From positions 186,001-250,000 of the forward strand of contig NZ_JBBGAZ010000004.1 in NCBI RefSeq assembly GCF_037478305.1: a stretch of 64,000 nucleotides of DNA. Reading direction: 5' to 3'. Under the pieces are notes generated by a model that did no database searches, was not told the origin of the DNA, and was given only the letters and a program-made list of their open reading frames with translations. Position 1 is the stretch's first letter. Every line of letters starts with the position of its first letter. This DNA is from Cognatishimia coralii. GTDB taxonomy: Bacteria > Pseudomonadota > Alphaproteobacteria > Rhodobacterales > Rhodobacteraceae. Positions 50,445 to 59,179 of the stretch are shown piece by piece. The position numbers and the translations under genes were made by a program.

Positions 50445-51889
50445 AGCAGTTCAGTCTCTCTTTGCGCGTTCAACTTGTGCTTCTAGTTGGGGCAGCTTTT
50501 CTGGTTGGCCAAGCACTAAGCCTTGTGTTCTTCGCAGACGAACGATCTTCAGCGGTGCAAGCTGCGTTGGGAGCAGAGGCAGCGAGTCGTGCCGCAAATG
50601 TTGCTCTCCTGATAGAGAGCGCGCCATCTGAATTACATCAGCAAATTGTCATGGCCGCGAGTTCCCCGTTGGTGCGTTTCGAAATTGGGCCAGTTGCACA
50701 GGTGATGGATGGAGAACATCATGAGGATGCGGCGGTTGAGGCCCGTATTCGCGCATTATTGAACGACAGTTTCAGCCGAGCCATAAGGGTGGAAGTTCAT
50801 GAAATTGATGGGATCGTCCTGCCAGTTCCAAATCTAACTCCGGAATTGGCGGAGATGCACGCCGATATGATGCGCGGTACACTTGCGGCGCTTGAGCTCG
50901 AAATCTCCATCGCCCTTTCCGGTGGAAATTGGTTGAATGTGGCAACGCGTTTTGAAAGGCCGCCATGGCAGCTATCGTCTGCCACGTTTTTATCGGTTCT
51001 GCTGTCTGCCGGGCTGGGCGCACTTGCTGTATTTTGGTTTGTCATCGCTCGGTTGACACGGCCACTGACGGCCTTGAAGCAGGCGACGGAAGCGTTAGGA
51101 CGTGGAGGCCAGGTTGTGCCGCTCACCCCTGCCGGGCCACCAGAGGTGAAGGCGCTGACGCAAGCTTTCAATGTGATGCAGGATCGGTTGCATAAGTTTG
51201 TTGCGGATCGAACCATGATGCTGGCGGCCCTGGCGCATGATTTGCGATCTCCGCTTACGGCGATGCGGGTCCAATCTGCTATGGTCGATGACGTCGAGAC
51301 TCAGGCAAGTATTGTGCGTTCGACAGAAGAAATGTCCGAAATGGTCGAGTCGACACTTGCTTACGCGCGTGGGGTTGGAACCGAAGAGGCCGTGGAGGAC
51401 GTATTGCTTTCTGAAATAATGGAACGCGCAGGCGCGCGACCAGAAGACTGGCCCAACGGATTAGTGGTCGCAGCACGCAAAACGGCTGTTATTCGCGCGC
51501 TGCGCAATCTGATTGAGAATGCTCAGCGATACGGCAGTGTCGCCGAAGTACACTGGTCTGTCACGGGCAGCGACCTCGCAATCTGTGTGAAGGACAATGG
51601 TCCGGGAATTCCAGAAGAGCAGATCGAACAGGTGCTTGAGCCCTATGTGCGACTAGAGCAAAGCCGTTCTCGTGAAACAGGTGGGGCGGGGCTCGGTCTT
51701 TCCATCGCACGAAGCGTTTTCCTAGCGCACGGTGGCACACTTGCTTTGTCAAATCGGCAGGCTGGTGGACTCTGTGCGTGTGCAACGCTTCCGGGCGCTG
51801 TGGTGTCGCAACAAACTAGCGAGCTATCGCTGTCGTTACAAAATGATACGCAACACCACGAAGCCGAAGTGTTAAGCCATCCTCGATGA
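50441..51889 (+). CDS. Sensor histidine kinase partner of the OmpR-type regulator
   Basis: 482-aa membrane kinase. TM1 about 10-30 (VQLVLLVGAAFLVGQALSLV), a periplasmic sensor of about 150 residues, TM2 about 183-206, HAMP (RLTRPLTALKQATEALGRGG), phospho-His in LAALAHDLRSPLTAM (about 266), ATPase with NLIENAQRYG, VKDNGPGIPEEQ and GGAGLGLSIARSV. EnvZ-like architecture. The sensor loop contains His and Met residues (VMDGEHHEDAAV, EMHADMMRG), compatible with metal sensing, but this is only suggestive. Confidence 0.92.
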   Translation: MKQFSLSLRVQLVLLVGAAFLVGQALSLVFFADERSSAVQAALGAEAASRAANVALLIESAPSELHQQIVMAASSPLVRFEIGPVAQVMDGEHHEDAAVEARIRALLNDSFSRAIRVEVHEIDGIVLPVPNLTPELAEMHADMMRGTLAALELEISIALSGGNWLNVATRFERPPWQLSSATFLSVLLSAGLGALAVFWFVIARLTRPLTALKQATEALGRGGQVVPLTPAGPPEVKALTQAFNVMQDRLHKFVADRTMMLAALAHDLRSPLTAMRVQSAMVDDVETQASIVRSTEEMSEMVESTLAYARGVGTEEAVEDVLLSEIMERAGARPEDWPNGLVVAARKTAVIRALRNLIENAQRYGSVAEVHWSVTGSDLAICVKDNGPGIPEEQIEQVLEPYVRLEQSRSRETGGAGLGLSIARSVFLAHGGTLALSNRQAGGLCACATLPGAVVSQQTSELSLSLQNDTQHHEAEVLSHPR

Positions 51890-51904
51890 ATACGGAGGCA
51901 GGCA

Positions 51905-52477
51905 ATGACCGAACCGCCCAAATCTATCAGCCGACGAAGTCTACTCGTTGCGACGGCAACGGCGCTCGCTGCGCCTTCGGTGGTTCTGGCACAGTCTAGT
52001 GGAAATGGTGGGGTGCGGCGCAACGTGTCGTCTTTTGTTTTGCACGATTGGCAGGACCATTTTGAAAGCATCGGCAAGGGAATCTTGCTCTCAAATACAA
52101 ATACGAGAGTTTTGCAGCACTGGACTGCGGATGGCAAAATGAGAGTATACCCAACGTCGGTGCCATTGACAGATGAACTGACCAAACGGGGCTATACAAC
52201 TGTCGTCGAGAAGCGGAAAAATCCCAGTTGGCGTCCTACACCATCGATGCGCGAACGAAACCCGGAGTGGCCCTTGGTAATAGAGGGCGGAGCGCCCGAA
52301 AACCCCTTGGGCACGCGAGCGCTTTACTTGTCCTGGACCTATTACCGTATCCACGGAACACAGGACACCCGCAAGATCGGGCGCCGGTCGTCAAACGGGT
52401 GTATTGGGCTCTTTAACGAACAGATTGAGGAAGTATATGAACGGACTCCTATTGGCACGCAGGTGAAATTGATTTGA
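51905..52477 (+). CDS. Second Tat-exported L,D-transpeptidase (YkuD domain)
   Basis: 190 aa. Tat signal ISRRSLLVATATALAAPSVV ending LAQSS. The YkuD domain is compact: YPTSVPLTDELTKRGYTTVV, LGTRALYLSWTYYRIHGTQD and IGRRSSNGCIGLFN, keeping His, Ser and the nucleophile Cys. Third gene of the regulator-kinase operon, 15 bases after the kinase, with GAGGCAGGC before the ATG. Its stop overlaps the next cytochrome gene (TGATG). Confidence 0.88.
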   Translation: MTEPPKSISRRSLLVATATALAAPSVVLAQSSGNGGVRRNVSSFVLHDWQDHFESIGKGILLSNTNTRVLQHWTADGKMRVYPTSVPLTDELTKRGYTTVVEKRKNPSWRPTPSMRERNPEWPLVIEGGAPENPLGTRALYLSWTYYRIHGTQDTRKIGRRSSNGCIGLFNEQIEEVYERTPIGTQVKLI

Positions 52478-52932
52478 TGAGCAAAGCAGGATTGTTCGTG
52501 GGCTCCGTCTTGGTGGCGGGTATCGCGGTGTTTGGCTACCAACTGATGAACCCGTCGCAGCCGGCGGGGCATTCGATGACGCCTCCGGATCTAAGTGGAA
52601 TAGAAGATGGTGCGCCTATTGCCACGGTCGCCATTCCAGTGAGCTTTTCGGAGAATGCTGTTATTGGACAACGTATTTTTGAGGCAAAATGCGCCGACTG
52701 CCATGGTGCCAACGCCGCAGGTCAAAAGGGTGTCGCACCTCCCTTGGTTCACAAGATTTACGAGCCTTCGCATCATTCCGACATGGCATTCATAATGGCG
52801 GCGAAGAACGGAGTACGAGCGCATCATTGGGATTTTGGAAACATGCCTCAGATCGAGGGCATCACAGATGGTGAAGTGAAGCTTGTGGCCATATACGTTC
52901 GCGAATTGCAGCGCGAGAATGGGATCAATTGA
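52477..52932 (+). CDS. Membrane-anchored monohaem cytochrome c
   Basis: 151 aa. An N-terminal hydrophobic segment (about 5-22) acts as anchor or signal. The haem site is CADCH in RIFEAKCADCHGANAAGQ (about 67), with an axial Met candidate in HWDFGNMPQIEG. A class I cytochrome c fold of about 90 residues. ATG at 52477 overlaps the transpeptidase stop. Probably carries electrons to or from the multicopper oxidases downstream. Confidence 0.85.
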   Translation: MSKAGLFVGSVLVAGIAVFGYQLMNPSQPAGHSMTPPDLSGIEDGAPIATVAIPVSFSENAVIGQRIFEAKCADCHGANAAGQKGVAPPLVHKIYEPSHHSDMAFIMAAKNGVRAHHWDFGNMPQIEGITDGEVKLVAIYVRELQRENGIN

Positions 52933-53249
52933 AGGTGAACCGAAGCGCCTCGTATATTCGTTTCCTGCTGCTAACGGCCATTGCGGCGCTGATTTTTGTT
53001 CTTTCGCCGACCGATGCAGCGGCACATTCATCGCTCTCTCCTGACCTGGTCGCAGACGTTTATTTGGATGGTCCAGATGGCGACGCGCATTGCCATCGTG
53101 CAATTGAATGCGTCGTAACCTTTTACTTACAAGAGACGTTTGAACATACACCAGCCGACACGCCTTTATCTAAACCAAACACTCCAGCGGGCACAAATTT
53201 GGTTGGGGTCAAGCTGGGACGCGATCCGCCGATACCGATCGGATTTTGA
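52929..53249 (+). CDS. 106-aa secreted protein of unknown function
   Basis: Signal peptide about 10-32 (FLLLTAIAALIFVLSPTDAA then AHSS). The mature part of about 75 residues has His/Asp-rich DGPDGDAHCHRAIECVVTFY with a Cys-x5-Cys pair, and a proline-rich tail. No family recognised. The TTG at 52929 overlaps the previous stop; GTG 52935 is an alternative. Its place in a cytochrome/multicopper oxidase operon suggests metal or redox binding. Confidence 0.6.
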   Translation: MKVNRSASYIRFLLLTAIAALIFVLSPTDAAAHSSLSPDLVADVYLDGPDGDAHCHRAIECVVTFYLQETFEHTPADTPLSKPNTPAGTNLVGVKLGRDPPIPIGF

Positions 53250-53287
53250 TGACTGAATAGATCTGAACATCAAAAACGGAGAAAAAG

Positions 53288-53890
53288 ATGAAAACGACAA
53301 ACGTAACTCTGGTCCTGTTGGCCAGTATAACTGCCGGTGTAGCACTGGCACACAGCGGTGCGACTGGCGTCGTAAAGGAGAGAATGGACGGTATGGCGGC
53401 CATGCAGAAAGCTGTGAAAGCCGTGACACCGATCATGCGCGGGCAAGTCGAATATGATGCGGATGCGGTGCGCTCTTTTGCTGCTGCGGTAGAAATGCAC
53501 TCAGGCGAAGCCATGACCAAGCTGTTTCCGGAGGGAACCGGGGGCAAACCCTCGGAGGCCAAAGATCAAGTCTGGTCCGATTGGGAAGAATTTGAGTCTC
53601 TGGCAATGAACCTCGAAACCCTCGGCAAAACTCTGTCGGAGGCTGCGAACAACGGATTGGCCGTACAGGCGTCCGGCGGAACCAGCGGGTCCATGATGGG
53701 AACGGGAAACATGATGGGTTCGGGAACCATGATGGGAGGGAACTCGGCAATGGGCGGCATGATGGGTCAATCAAGTGACGGCATGATGGATGCCGACATG
53801 TTGGCCTCCATGCCCGCTGATATGCTTTTCACCCGGATTAGCCAGACCTGTTCAGCCTGCCATTCCAAGTACCGGCTGGAGTCGAACTGA
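53288..53890 (+). CDS. Cytochrome c' with a methionine-rich insert
   Basis: 200 aa. Signal peptide about 1-21 (ending GVALAHS). The helical body and C-terminal haem motif CSACHSKYR (188-196) are those of a class II cytochrome c'. Between the third and fourth helices, residues 129-171 form an insert of Gly, Ser and about 12 Met (SGSMMGTGNMMGSGTMMGG and on), resembling copper(I)-binding sequences. Ordinary cytochromes c' are about 130 residues. GGAGAAAAAG precedes the ATG. Confidence 0.85.
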   Translation: MKTTNVTLVLLASITAGVALAHSGATGVVKERMDGMAAMQKAVKAVTPIMRGQVEYDADAVRSFAAAVEMHSGEAMTKLFPEGTGGKPSEAKDQVWSDWEEFESLAMNLETLGKTLSEAANNGLAVQASGGTSGSMMGTGNMMGSGTMMGGNSAMGGMMGQSSDGMMDADMLASMPADMLFTRISQTCSACHSKYRLESN

Positions 53891-53891
53891 C

Positions 53892-54785
53892 ATGCGTCGC
53901 CTGTTTTTGGGCACCGGAGCGATTGCCGTCTCGGCGGCAATCGGTTTCGTGGTGCTGACCGTCTGGCCTATAGGAGCCACACCGTCACCTGAGCTCGCCA
54001 ATCTGACAGGCGATGTGAACAGGGGAGCCTACCTCGCCCGGGCCTCCGGTTGCATCGCCTGCCATACAAATCCGGAGGGTGGCGCGCCGCTGGCTGGTGG
54101 TGTTGAACTCGATACACCATTTGGCACGGTCTATTCGCCAAACCTGACCACCGATCCTGAGCAAGGCATCGGCAACTGGACGGTTGAGCAGTTCGCCGTT
54201 GCGGTGCGGCAAGGTATTTCGCCCGCGGGAGAGCCTTATTATCCCGCATTTACTTATTCCTTTTACGCGGATTTCACTGATCAAGAGGTTGCCGATCTCT
54301 GGGCTGCGTTTCAGACACTTCCTGCTGTTGAAACCCCATCGCGCGCGCCGGAGATGGCGTTTCCGTTCAATCAACGTGCGGGTTTGAAGTTGTGGCGTGC
54401 GCTGTTTCAATTCGACCCGCTAACAGAACCAGTTGAAGGCAAAAGCGACAGCTGGAATCGGGGCAAATGGTTGGTCGAGGGAGCGACGCACTGTGCTGCG
54501 TGCCACACCACCCGCAATCTGCTGGGCGGACGAAAGGTCGCAACAGCAAAGTTTGCAGGGTCTGATATGCTGCCCGGTGGGGGAAAGGCACCTCCGATTG
54601 ACACCACGTCGCTTGTACAAGAGGGCTGGGACGCCGGAAGTCTGGCATACGCTCTGAAGACCGGTATTACACCGTCTGGCGACGCATTCGGCAACGCGAT
54701 GGGGGAGGTTGTTCTTTTTGGAACTCAATTCCTGTCAACCGAAGATCTGGACGCTATGGCCGAATATCTAATGGACCAACCGTGA
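53892..54785 (+). CDS. Dihaem cytochrome c
   Basis: 297 aa. N-terminal signal/anchor (about 5-27). Two haem sites: CIACH in ARASGCIACHTNPEGG (about 54) and CAACH in EGATHCAACHTTRNLLGG (about 200), each followed by a class I fold. FGTVYSPNLTTDPEQGIGNW and DPLTEPVEGKSDSWNRGKWL are typical of cytochrome subunits of membrane dehydrogenases. Here no dehydrogenase lies near, so it probably serves the multicopper oxidases. ATG one base after the previous stop. Confidence 0.88.
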   Translation: MRRLFLGTGAIAVSAAIGFVVLTVWPIGATPSPELANLTGDVNRGAYLARASGCIACHTNPEGGAPLAGGVELDTPFGTVYSPNLTTDPEQGIGNWTVEQFAVAVRQGISPAGEPYYPAFTYSFYADFTDQEVADLWAAFQTLPAVETPSRAPEMAFPFNQRAGLKLWRALFQFDPLTEPVEGKSDSWNRGKWLVEGATHCAACHTTRNLLGGRKVATAKFAGSDMLPGGGKAPPIDTTSLVQEGWDAGSLAYALKTGITPSGDAFGNAMGEVVLFGTQFLSTEDLDAMAEYLMDQP

Positions 54786-54801
54786 TGATAGGAGACTTTG
54801 G

Positions 54802-56184
54802 ATGAACCCGACACGGAGACAGGTGCTTGGCGGATTGGCCGCGAGCAGCGCCGTTCTCGCGTTGCCTGCTCGGGCAGTGGGCACAACCGCTCTGACAGCG
54901 CAGGTTGCGGATATGCAGCTTTTGCCCCAAGAGTACGGGCGGACGACGATTTGGGGATTTGGCGGCACCATGCCCGGCCCTGAAATCCGTGTCGCGCAAG
55001 TCAGCCGGGTACAGCGACATTTGATCAATGACTTGCCGCAGGCAACGTCGATCCACTGGCACGGAATTCGCATCGACAACGCGATGGACGGGGCCAGCGG
55101 ATTGACACAGGACGCCGTTGAACCGGGTGCCGCCTTTGATTACGACTTCATCGCGCCAGATGCTGGCACCTACTGGTATCACGCGCACAATCGGTCATTT
55201 GAGCAAGTGGCGCGTGGCCTGTACGGCGCTTTGATCGTAGAAGAACCTTCCCCGCCCGATGTAGATGCAGAAGACGTGCTTGTGCTGGACGACTGGCTGG
55301 TCGATCCGGCCACTGGCCAGATTGATAGCGCCTTTGAATCGCCGCATGACCGCAGCCATGCAGGTCGAAACGGAAACTTCATTGCAACCAACGGGGTGTC
55401 AGGTCTCGCGAAGACTGCACGCAAAAACGAGCGTCGGCGTCTGAGGATTATCAATGCGGCAAATGCCCGGCTCTTTCAATTGCGGTTGGAAGGACTTGAT
55501 GGTTGGGTCGTCGCGCTAGACGGGATGCCCCTGTCCCAACCCAAGAAAATTGGAAAGTCCTTTATTCTGGGCCCTGCACAACGCGCAGATGTTTTTGTGG
55601 ATGTGACCGCTGATGTGGGATCATCTGCATACCTTCTTGCAATTCTGGATGGGGAAGCATGGCCGCAAGTTCGCTATGATGTGACCGGTCAATCGGCCAA
55701 GGCCAAACGAAATATGCCCAAACCGCTCCCGGAAAATTCGCATCAGAGGGTGAAACTTGAAGGGGCCACGTCGCTTTCCTTGAACATGGAAGGCGGCGCA
55801 ATGGGAAGTCTTAGAGCCGCAACGTTTAACGGCGAGCGACTGAATTTCCGCCAGTTGGTTCGGGAAGGCCAGTTTTGGGCATTCAACGGTGCCATTGGGA
55901 CAATGAACAATCCGCCGCTTGCCAAGCTCAGTCAGGGAGAAAACGTTCGACTGCGGATTCACAACGACACAGCTTTTCCTCATGCAATGCATCTGCACGG
56001 CATGCATTTCCATGAGGTCACCGAGGACGGTCGTTTGGGCCCGTTGCGAGACACGACCTTGTTGTTTGGAGACCAGACGCGGGAGATCGCCTTTGTCGCA
56101 GACAATCCGGGCCAGTGGCTTTTGCATTGTCATATGTTGTCGCATGCAGCGTCCGGCATGATGACCCGTATCGAGGTTGCCTGA
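54802..56184 (+). CDS. Tat-exported multicopper oxidase 1
   Basis: 460 aa. Tat signal TRRQVLGGLAASSAVLALPA. Three cupredoxin domains with a full set of copper ligands: SIHWHGIRIDN, TYWYHAHNRS, FPHAMHLHGMHFHEV and WLLHCHMLSHAASGMM, including the Cys and an axial Met of the type 1 site. Members oxidise Cu(I), metals or phenols using oxygen. AGGAGACTTTGG precedes the ATG. The next cytochrome gene overlaps its stop (TGATG). A role in copper detoxification or copper-linked electron flow is inferred from neighbours. Confidence 0.92.
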   Translation: MNPTRRQVLGGLAASSAVLALPARAVGTTALTAQVADMQLLPQEYGRTTIWGFGGTMPGPEIRVAQVSRVQRHLINDLPQATSIHWHGIRIDNAMDGASGLTQDAVEPGAAFDYDFIAPDAGTYWYHAHNRSFEQVARGLYGALIVEEPSPPDVDAEDVLVLDDWLVDPATGQIDSAFESPHDRSHAGRNGNFIATNGVSGLAKTARKNERRRLRIINAANARLFQLRLEGLDGWVVALDGMPLSQPKKIGKSFILGPAQRADVFVDVTADVGSSAYLLAILDGEAWPQVRYDVTGQSAKAKRNMPKPLPENSHQRVKLEGATSLSLNMEGGAMGSLRAATFNGERLNFRQLVREGQFWAFNGAIGTMNNPPLAKLSQGENVRLRIHNDTAFPHAMHLHGMHFHEVTEDGRLGPLRDTTLLFGDQTREIAFVADNPGQWLLHCHMLSHAASGMMTRIEVA

Positions 56185-56654
56185 TGCGCTACTCGGTGGT
56201 CATTTTCATAATGGCCGTCGCAGCGGGCGGTGCTTGGTTCTGGTCCGGACCAGAACAACTTTCAGCACGTGCGGCAGGTAGCGGTGCAGGGGATATCGTT
56301 GCGGGTGAACAGATTTATGCTGAGTATTGCGCTGCCTGTCATGGCGCAAACCTTGAAGGACAGGAGAATTGGCGTAGCTCCGGCGCGGATGGACGATTGC
56401 CTGCGCCACCGCATGATGAGACCGGTCACACTTGGCACCATCCGGACAGTCTGCTCTTTGACTATACTAAACTCGGCGGCAAAGCTTTGATGGCGACGAA
56501 GGGCATTGAGTTCGATAGCGGAATGCCCGGCTTTGCCGACCAGCTGACAGACGCCGAAATTCACAACGTTCTGGCCTACATCAAATCGACGTGGCCGGAG
56601 CGCATTCAGAAAATTCAGGCCGAACGCTCAGAGGCCGAAGAACAACAGGATTGA
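56184..56654 (+). CDS. Monohaem cytochrome c
   Basis: 156 aa. N-terminal hydrophobic anchor (about 4-20) and one haem site CAACH in YAEYCAACHGANLEGQENW (about 50). Axial Met candidates are in EFDSGMPGFADQL. The C-terminal AEIHNVLAYIKSTWP helix is typical of class I cytochromes c. It starts in the stop of oxidase 1 and is likely its redox partner. The DsbA-like gene follows two bases after its stop. Confidence 0.87.
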   Translation: MRYSVVIFIMAVAAGGAWFWSGPEQLSARAAGSGAGDIVAGEQIYAEYCAACHGANLEGQENWRSSGADGRLPAPPHDETGHTWHHPDSLLFDYTKLGGKALMATKGIEFDSGMPGFADQLTDAEIHNVLAYIKSTWPERIQKIQAERSEAEEQQD

Positions 56655-56656
56655 CA

Positions 56657-57394
56657 ATGAAGCTTGCCAAACTCGCCCCTTTCGCAATCTCCGCAGCCGC
56701 GCTGATTCCTCTATCAGCATATGCTGATGACAAGTCAGACGAACGGATCAAGGAACTGGTCTATGAAGCCATCCTCGAAAATCCGCAGATCATCATGGAG
56801 GCAGTGCGCTTACTGGAAGAGCGCCAGCAACAGGATCAGGCCGCCGCCGCTGCCACTGTTCTGAAGGCTGAACGAGATAGGTTGGAACAAGACCCCAATG
56901 CCATCGTGCTGGCCAACCCTGACGGCGATGTCACGGTGGTAGAATTCTTTGACTATAACTGTCCCTATTGCCGCCGCGTCATGCCGCAGGTCGATGCGCT
57001 TGTTGAACAGGACGCAAACGTGCGTCTGGTCTATCGTGAATGGCCCATTCTGGGGGAGGGTAGCGTATTTGCTGCGCGCGCGGCTTTGGCCGCCCGTGAA
57101 CAGGGAAAATATGAAGAATTTCACGTCGCAATGATGAGAATGCAGGGCCGGGCCGAAGAGGCCAGCGTGCTGCGGATCGCGCGCGACGTCGGGCTCGATA
57201 TTGACCAGTTACGCCGTGACATGGACGCCCCTGAGGTGGATGAACATATCCAGACCTCGATGGAGTTGACTCGCGCGTTGGGCTTTAACGGAACGCCCTC
57301 CTTTGTCATCGGAGATGCCCTGATCCCGGGGTTTGTTGAGGCAGACGTTTTGATCGAGCAGGTTGCAGCGGTCCGGGAGGCCAAGAACCAGTAG
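56657..57394 (+). CDS. DsbA/Com1-like thiol-disulfide oxidoreductase
   Basis: 245 aa. Signal peptide about 1-24 (ending PLSAYADDK), then a coiled N-terminal helix region (LEERQQQDQAAAAATVLKAE) and a thioredoxin-fold domain with the active site VEFFDYNCPYCRRVMPQ (CPYC, about 108). The cis-Pro loop is in GFNGTPSFVIGD. It may oxidise or isomerise cysteines in the exported proteins here, or keep haem-binding cysteines in order. Coupled to both neighbours. Confidence 0.9.
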   Translation: MKLAKLAPFAISAAALIPLSAYADDKSDERIKELVYEAILENPQIIMEAVRLLEERQQQDQAAAAATVLKAERDRLEQDPNAIVLANPDGDVTVVEFFDYNCPYCRRVMPQVDALVEQDANVRLVYREWPILGEGSVFAARAALAAREQGKYEEFHVAMMRMQGRAEEASVLRIARDVGLDIDQLRRDMDAPEVDEHIQTSMELTRALGFNGTPSFVIGDALIPGFVEADVLIEQVAAVREAKNQ

Positions 57395-58681
57395 ATGAAA
57401 TGGACCCGGCGAGAAACGCTAGGTGGCGGTCTGGCGGCGCTGTCGGCCGCAGGCATGCCCACGTTTGCGGCGACACGTAGTTACACTCTGCGCCCGGAAC
57501 CGATCATGGCTTCTGTGGGTGGGATGCGGCAGGAACTGCTGGGATTCAACGGGTCTTGGCCAGGTCCGGAGCTGCGTGCGGGGCAGGGCGACCACATGCG
57601 CGTCCGCGTTGAGAACGGCCTGCAGGATGGTGTTCTGGTGCATTGGCATGGGCTCCGGTTACCAAACCGAATGGATGGCGTAAGCGTGCTGACGCAAGAT
57701 GTGATCCCGCCGGATGCGAGCCACGACTATCGTTTCCCCGTGCCGGATGCGGGCACGTTTTGGTACCATTCGCACTACCTGTCGTACGATCAGGTCAGCC
57801 GCGGCCTTTTTGGTCCGCTCATCATTGATGAACAGCAGCCACCGGATGTCGATCATGACATAACGGTCCAGTTATTTGATATGTTGACCGACGACAGCGG
57901 AGTGTACGACGAGGATACAGGTGCCGAACAGTTTGCGGCAACTGGCAGAATCGGAAATGTGATGACGGCAATTGTCAGCCGGGAAACGGTCCAGCGTGGT
58001 GATCGGGTGCGGTTGCGGCTGATAAATCCGTCAATTGACCGCGTCTATAGCCTGCGCATCAATGGTATCGAAGGCAAGATTGTTGCCCTTGATGGTATGC
58101 CTCTCGAACAGCCGCAACCGTTCGAGGATATCATTCTGGCGCCGGGGCAGCGCTGCGACGTGATTGGTGACGTTTCAGACGCGATTGCGTTTGCCGATGA
58201 CGACATCGGACAAACCTTGGGGCAGATCGCAGCGCAAGGCCAACGGCAGCGCAGGACAACTGCCATTCCTGCACTTCCTCCAAACCCGATGCCCCAGCCA
58301 AAGGGCCGCGAAGTCAAAGCGCGGCTTGTCATGCAAGGTGGTGCCGGAGGTGGAAAGCATGACGGTTTCGGGACTTGGGCGCTGAATGATGTGTCCGGGC
58401 TGCCGCGTGAGCCGCTACTCAATGTGCGGCGGGGAACAACCGCCCGGATTTCGTTATACAACGCCACGGCCTTCGACCATGTCATGCATTTGCACGGCCA
58501 TCACTTCTGGGAAAATTCGGAGACAGGCCAACCGGGGGATTACAGAGACGGAACCTTCGTGCGTGCAGGCGAGGCGCGCGACATTCTGTGTGTCCTGGAC
58601 AACCCGGGCAACTGGATGCTTCACTGTCACATGCTCAGCCATCAAGCGGATGGGATGGCGACATGGATCCGCGTTGCATGA
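57395..58681 (+). CDS. Tat-exported multicopper oxidase 2
   Basis: 428 aa. Tat signal WTRRETLGGGLAALSAAGMP. Copper ligands are complete: VLVHWHGLRLPN, TFWYHSHYLSYDQ, FDHVMHLHGHHFWEN and WMLHCHMLSHQADGM. It shares the layout of oxidase 1 but the two differ strongly in sequence, so they are not a recent duplication. The start ATG directly follows the DsbA-like stop. Ends nine bases before the convergent rhodanese gene. Confidence 0.92.
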   Translation: MKWTRRETLGGGLAALSAAGMPTFAATRSYTLRPEPIMASVGGMRQELLGFNGSWPGPELRAGQGDHMRVRVENGLQDGVLVHWHGLRLPNRMDGVSVLTQDVIPPDASHDYRFPVPDAGTFWYHSHYLSYDQVSRGLFGPLIIDEQQPPDVDHDITVQLFDMLTDDSGVYDEDTGAEQFAATGRIGNVMTAIVSRETVQRGDRVRLRLINPSIDRVYSLRINGIEGKIVALDGMPLEQPQPFEDIILAPGQRCDVIGDVSDAIAFADDDIGQTLGQIAAQGQRQRRTTAIPALPPNPMPQPKGREVKARLVMQGGAGGGKHDGFGTWALNDVSGLPREPLLNVRRGTTARISLYNATAFDHVMHLHGHHFWENSETGQPGDYRDGTFVRAGEARDILCVLDNPGNWMLHCHMLSHQADGMATWIRVA

Positions 58682-58690
58682 CACCCTTTG

Positions 58691-59179
58691 TCAGGCCAGT
58701 TCCGTTGGAAGTCCACTTAACGCGGCCTCGGCGCTCACCGTGGGAAAGGCTGAAGCGATCCAACCCGGTCCACGCGGGGAACCCATCATCCCTTCCGACA
58801 CATCGATGAAGCCGCTGTATCCAGCCTCGCGCAAACTGCGCATGACGTATCCTGACCGTCCTCCGGTTGCGCAGATCAACGCCACTGGCCGACCATCCGC
58901 AAGTGTCTTGGCGGCGAACAGGCGCTCTGGAAAGCGGTCTTCGTGCAGGCTGATTGGCCATGCTCCGAGTGCCACGCCTGTTTCAGCCCATTCTTGACGC
59001 GAGCGGACGTCGACAAGCCGGATCAGGTCGTCTTTCAAGGCATCATGTGCATCCTTGGCAGACCATATTTCAGCTTGCTGCGCCCATACGCCTTGGCCGG
59101 GCAAGGTTCCCATCGCAGTCGCACCGACGATGAAAACGCGCCTTCCGATAGCGTCACGCAAATTAGTTTTTTTCGTCAT
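58691..59179 (-). CDS. Exported rhodanese-like protein
   Basis: 162 aa. A twin-arginine-like segment GRRVFIVGATAMGTLPGQ ends at VWAQQ, suggesting export. One rhodanese domain follows (about 40-140): RLVDVRSRQEWAETG and the active-site loop with Cys in ALICATGGRSGYVMRSL. Transfers or binds sulfane sulfur in the periplasm. Its start overlaps the end of the EF-hand gene by 17 bases, so both come from one minus-strand message convergent with oxidase 2. Confidence 0.85.
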   Translation of the reverse strand: MTKKTNLRDAIGRRVFIVGATAMGTLPGQGVWAQQAEIWSAKDAHDALKDDLIRLVDVRSRQEWAETGVALGAWPISLHEDRFPERLFAAKTLADGRPVALICATGGRSGYVMRSLREAGYSGFIDVSEGMMGSPRGPGWIASAFPTVSAEAALSGLPTELA

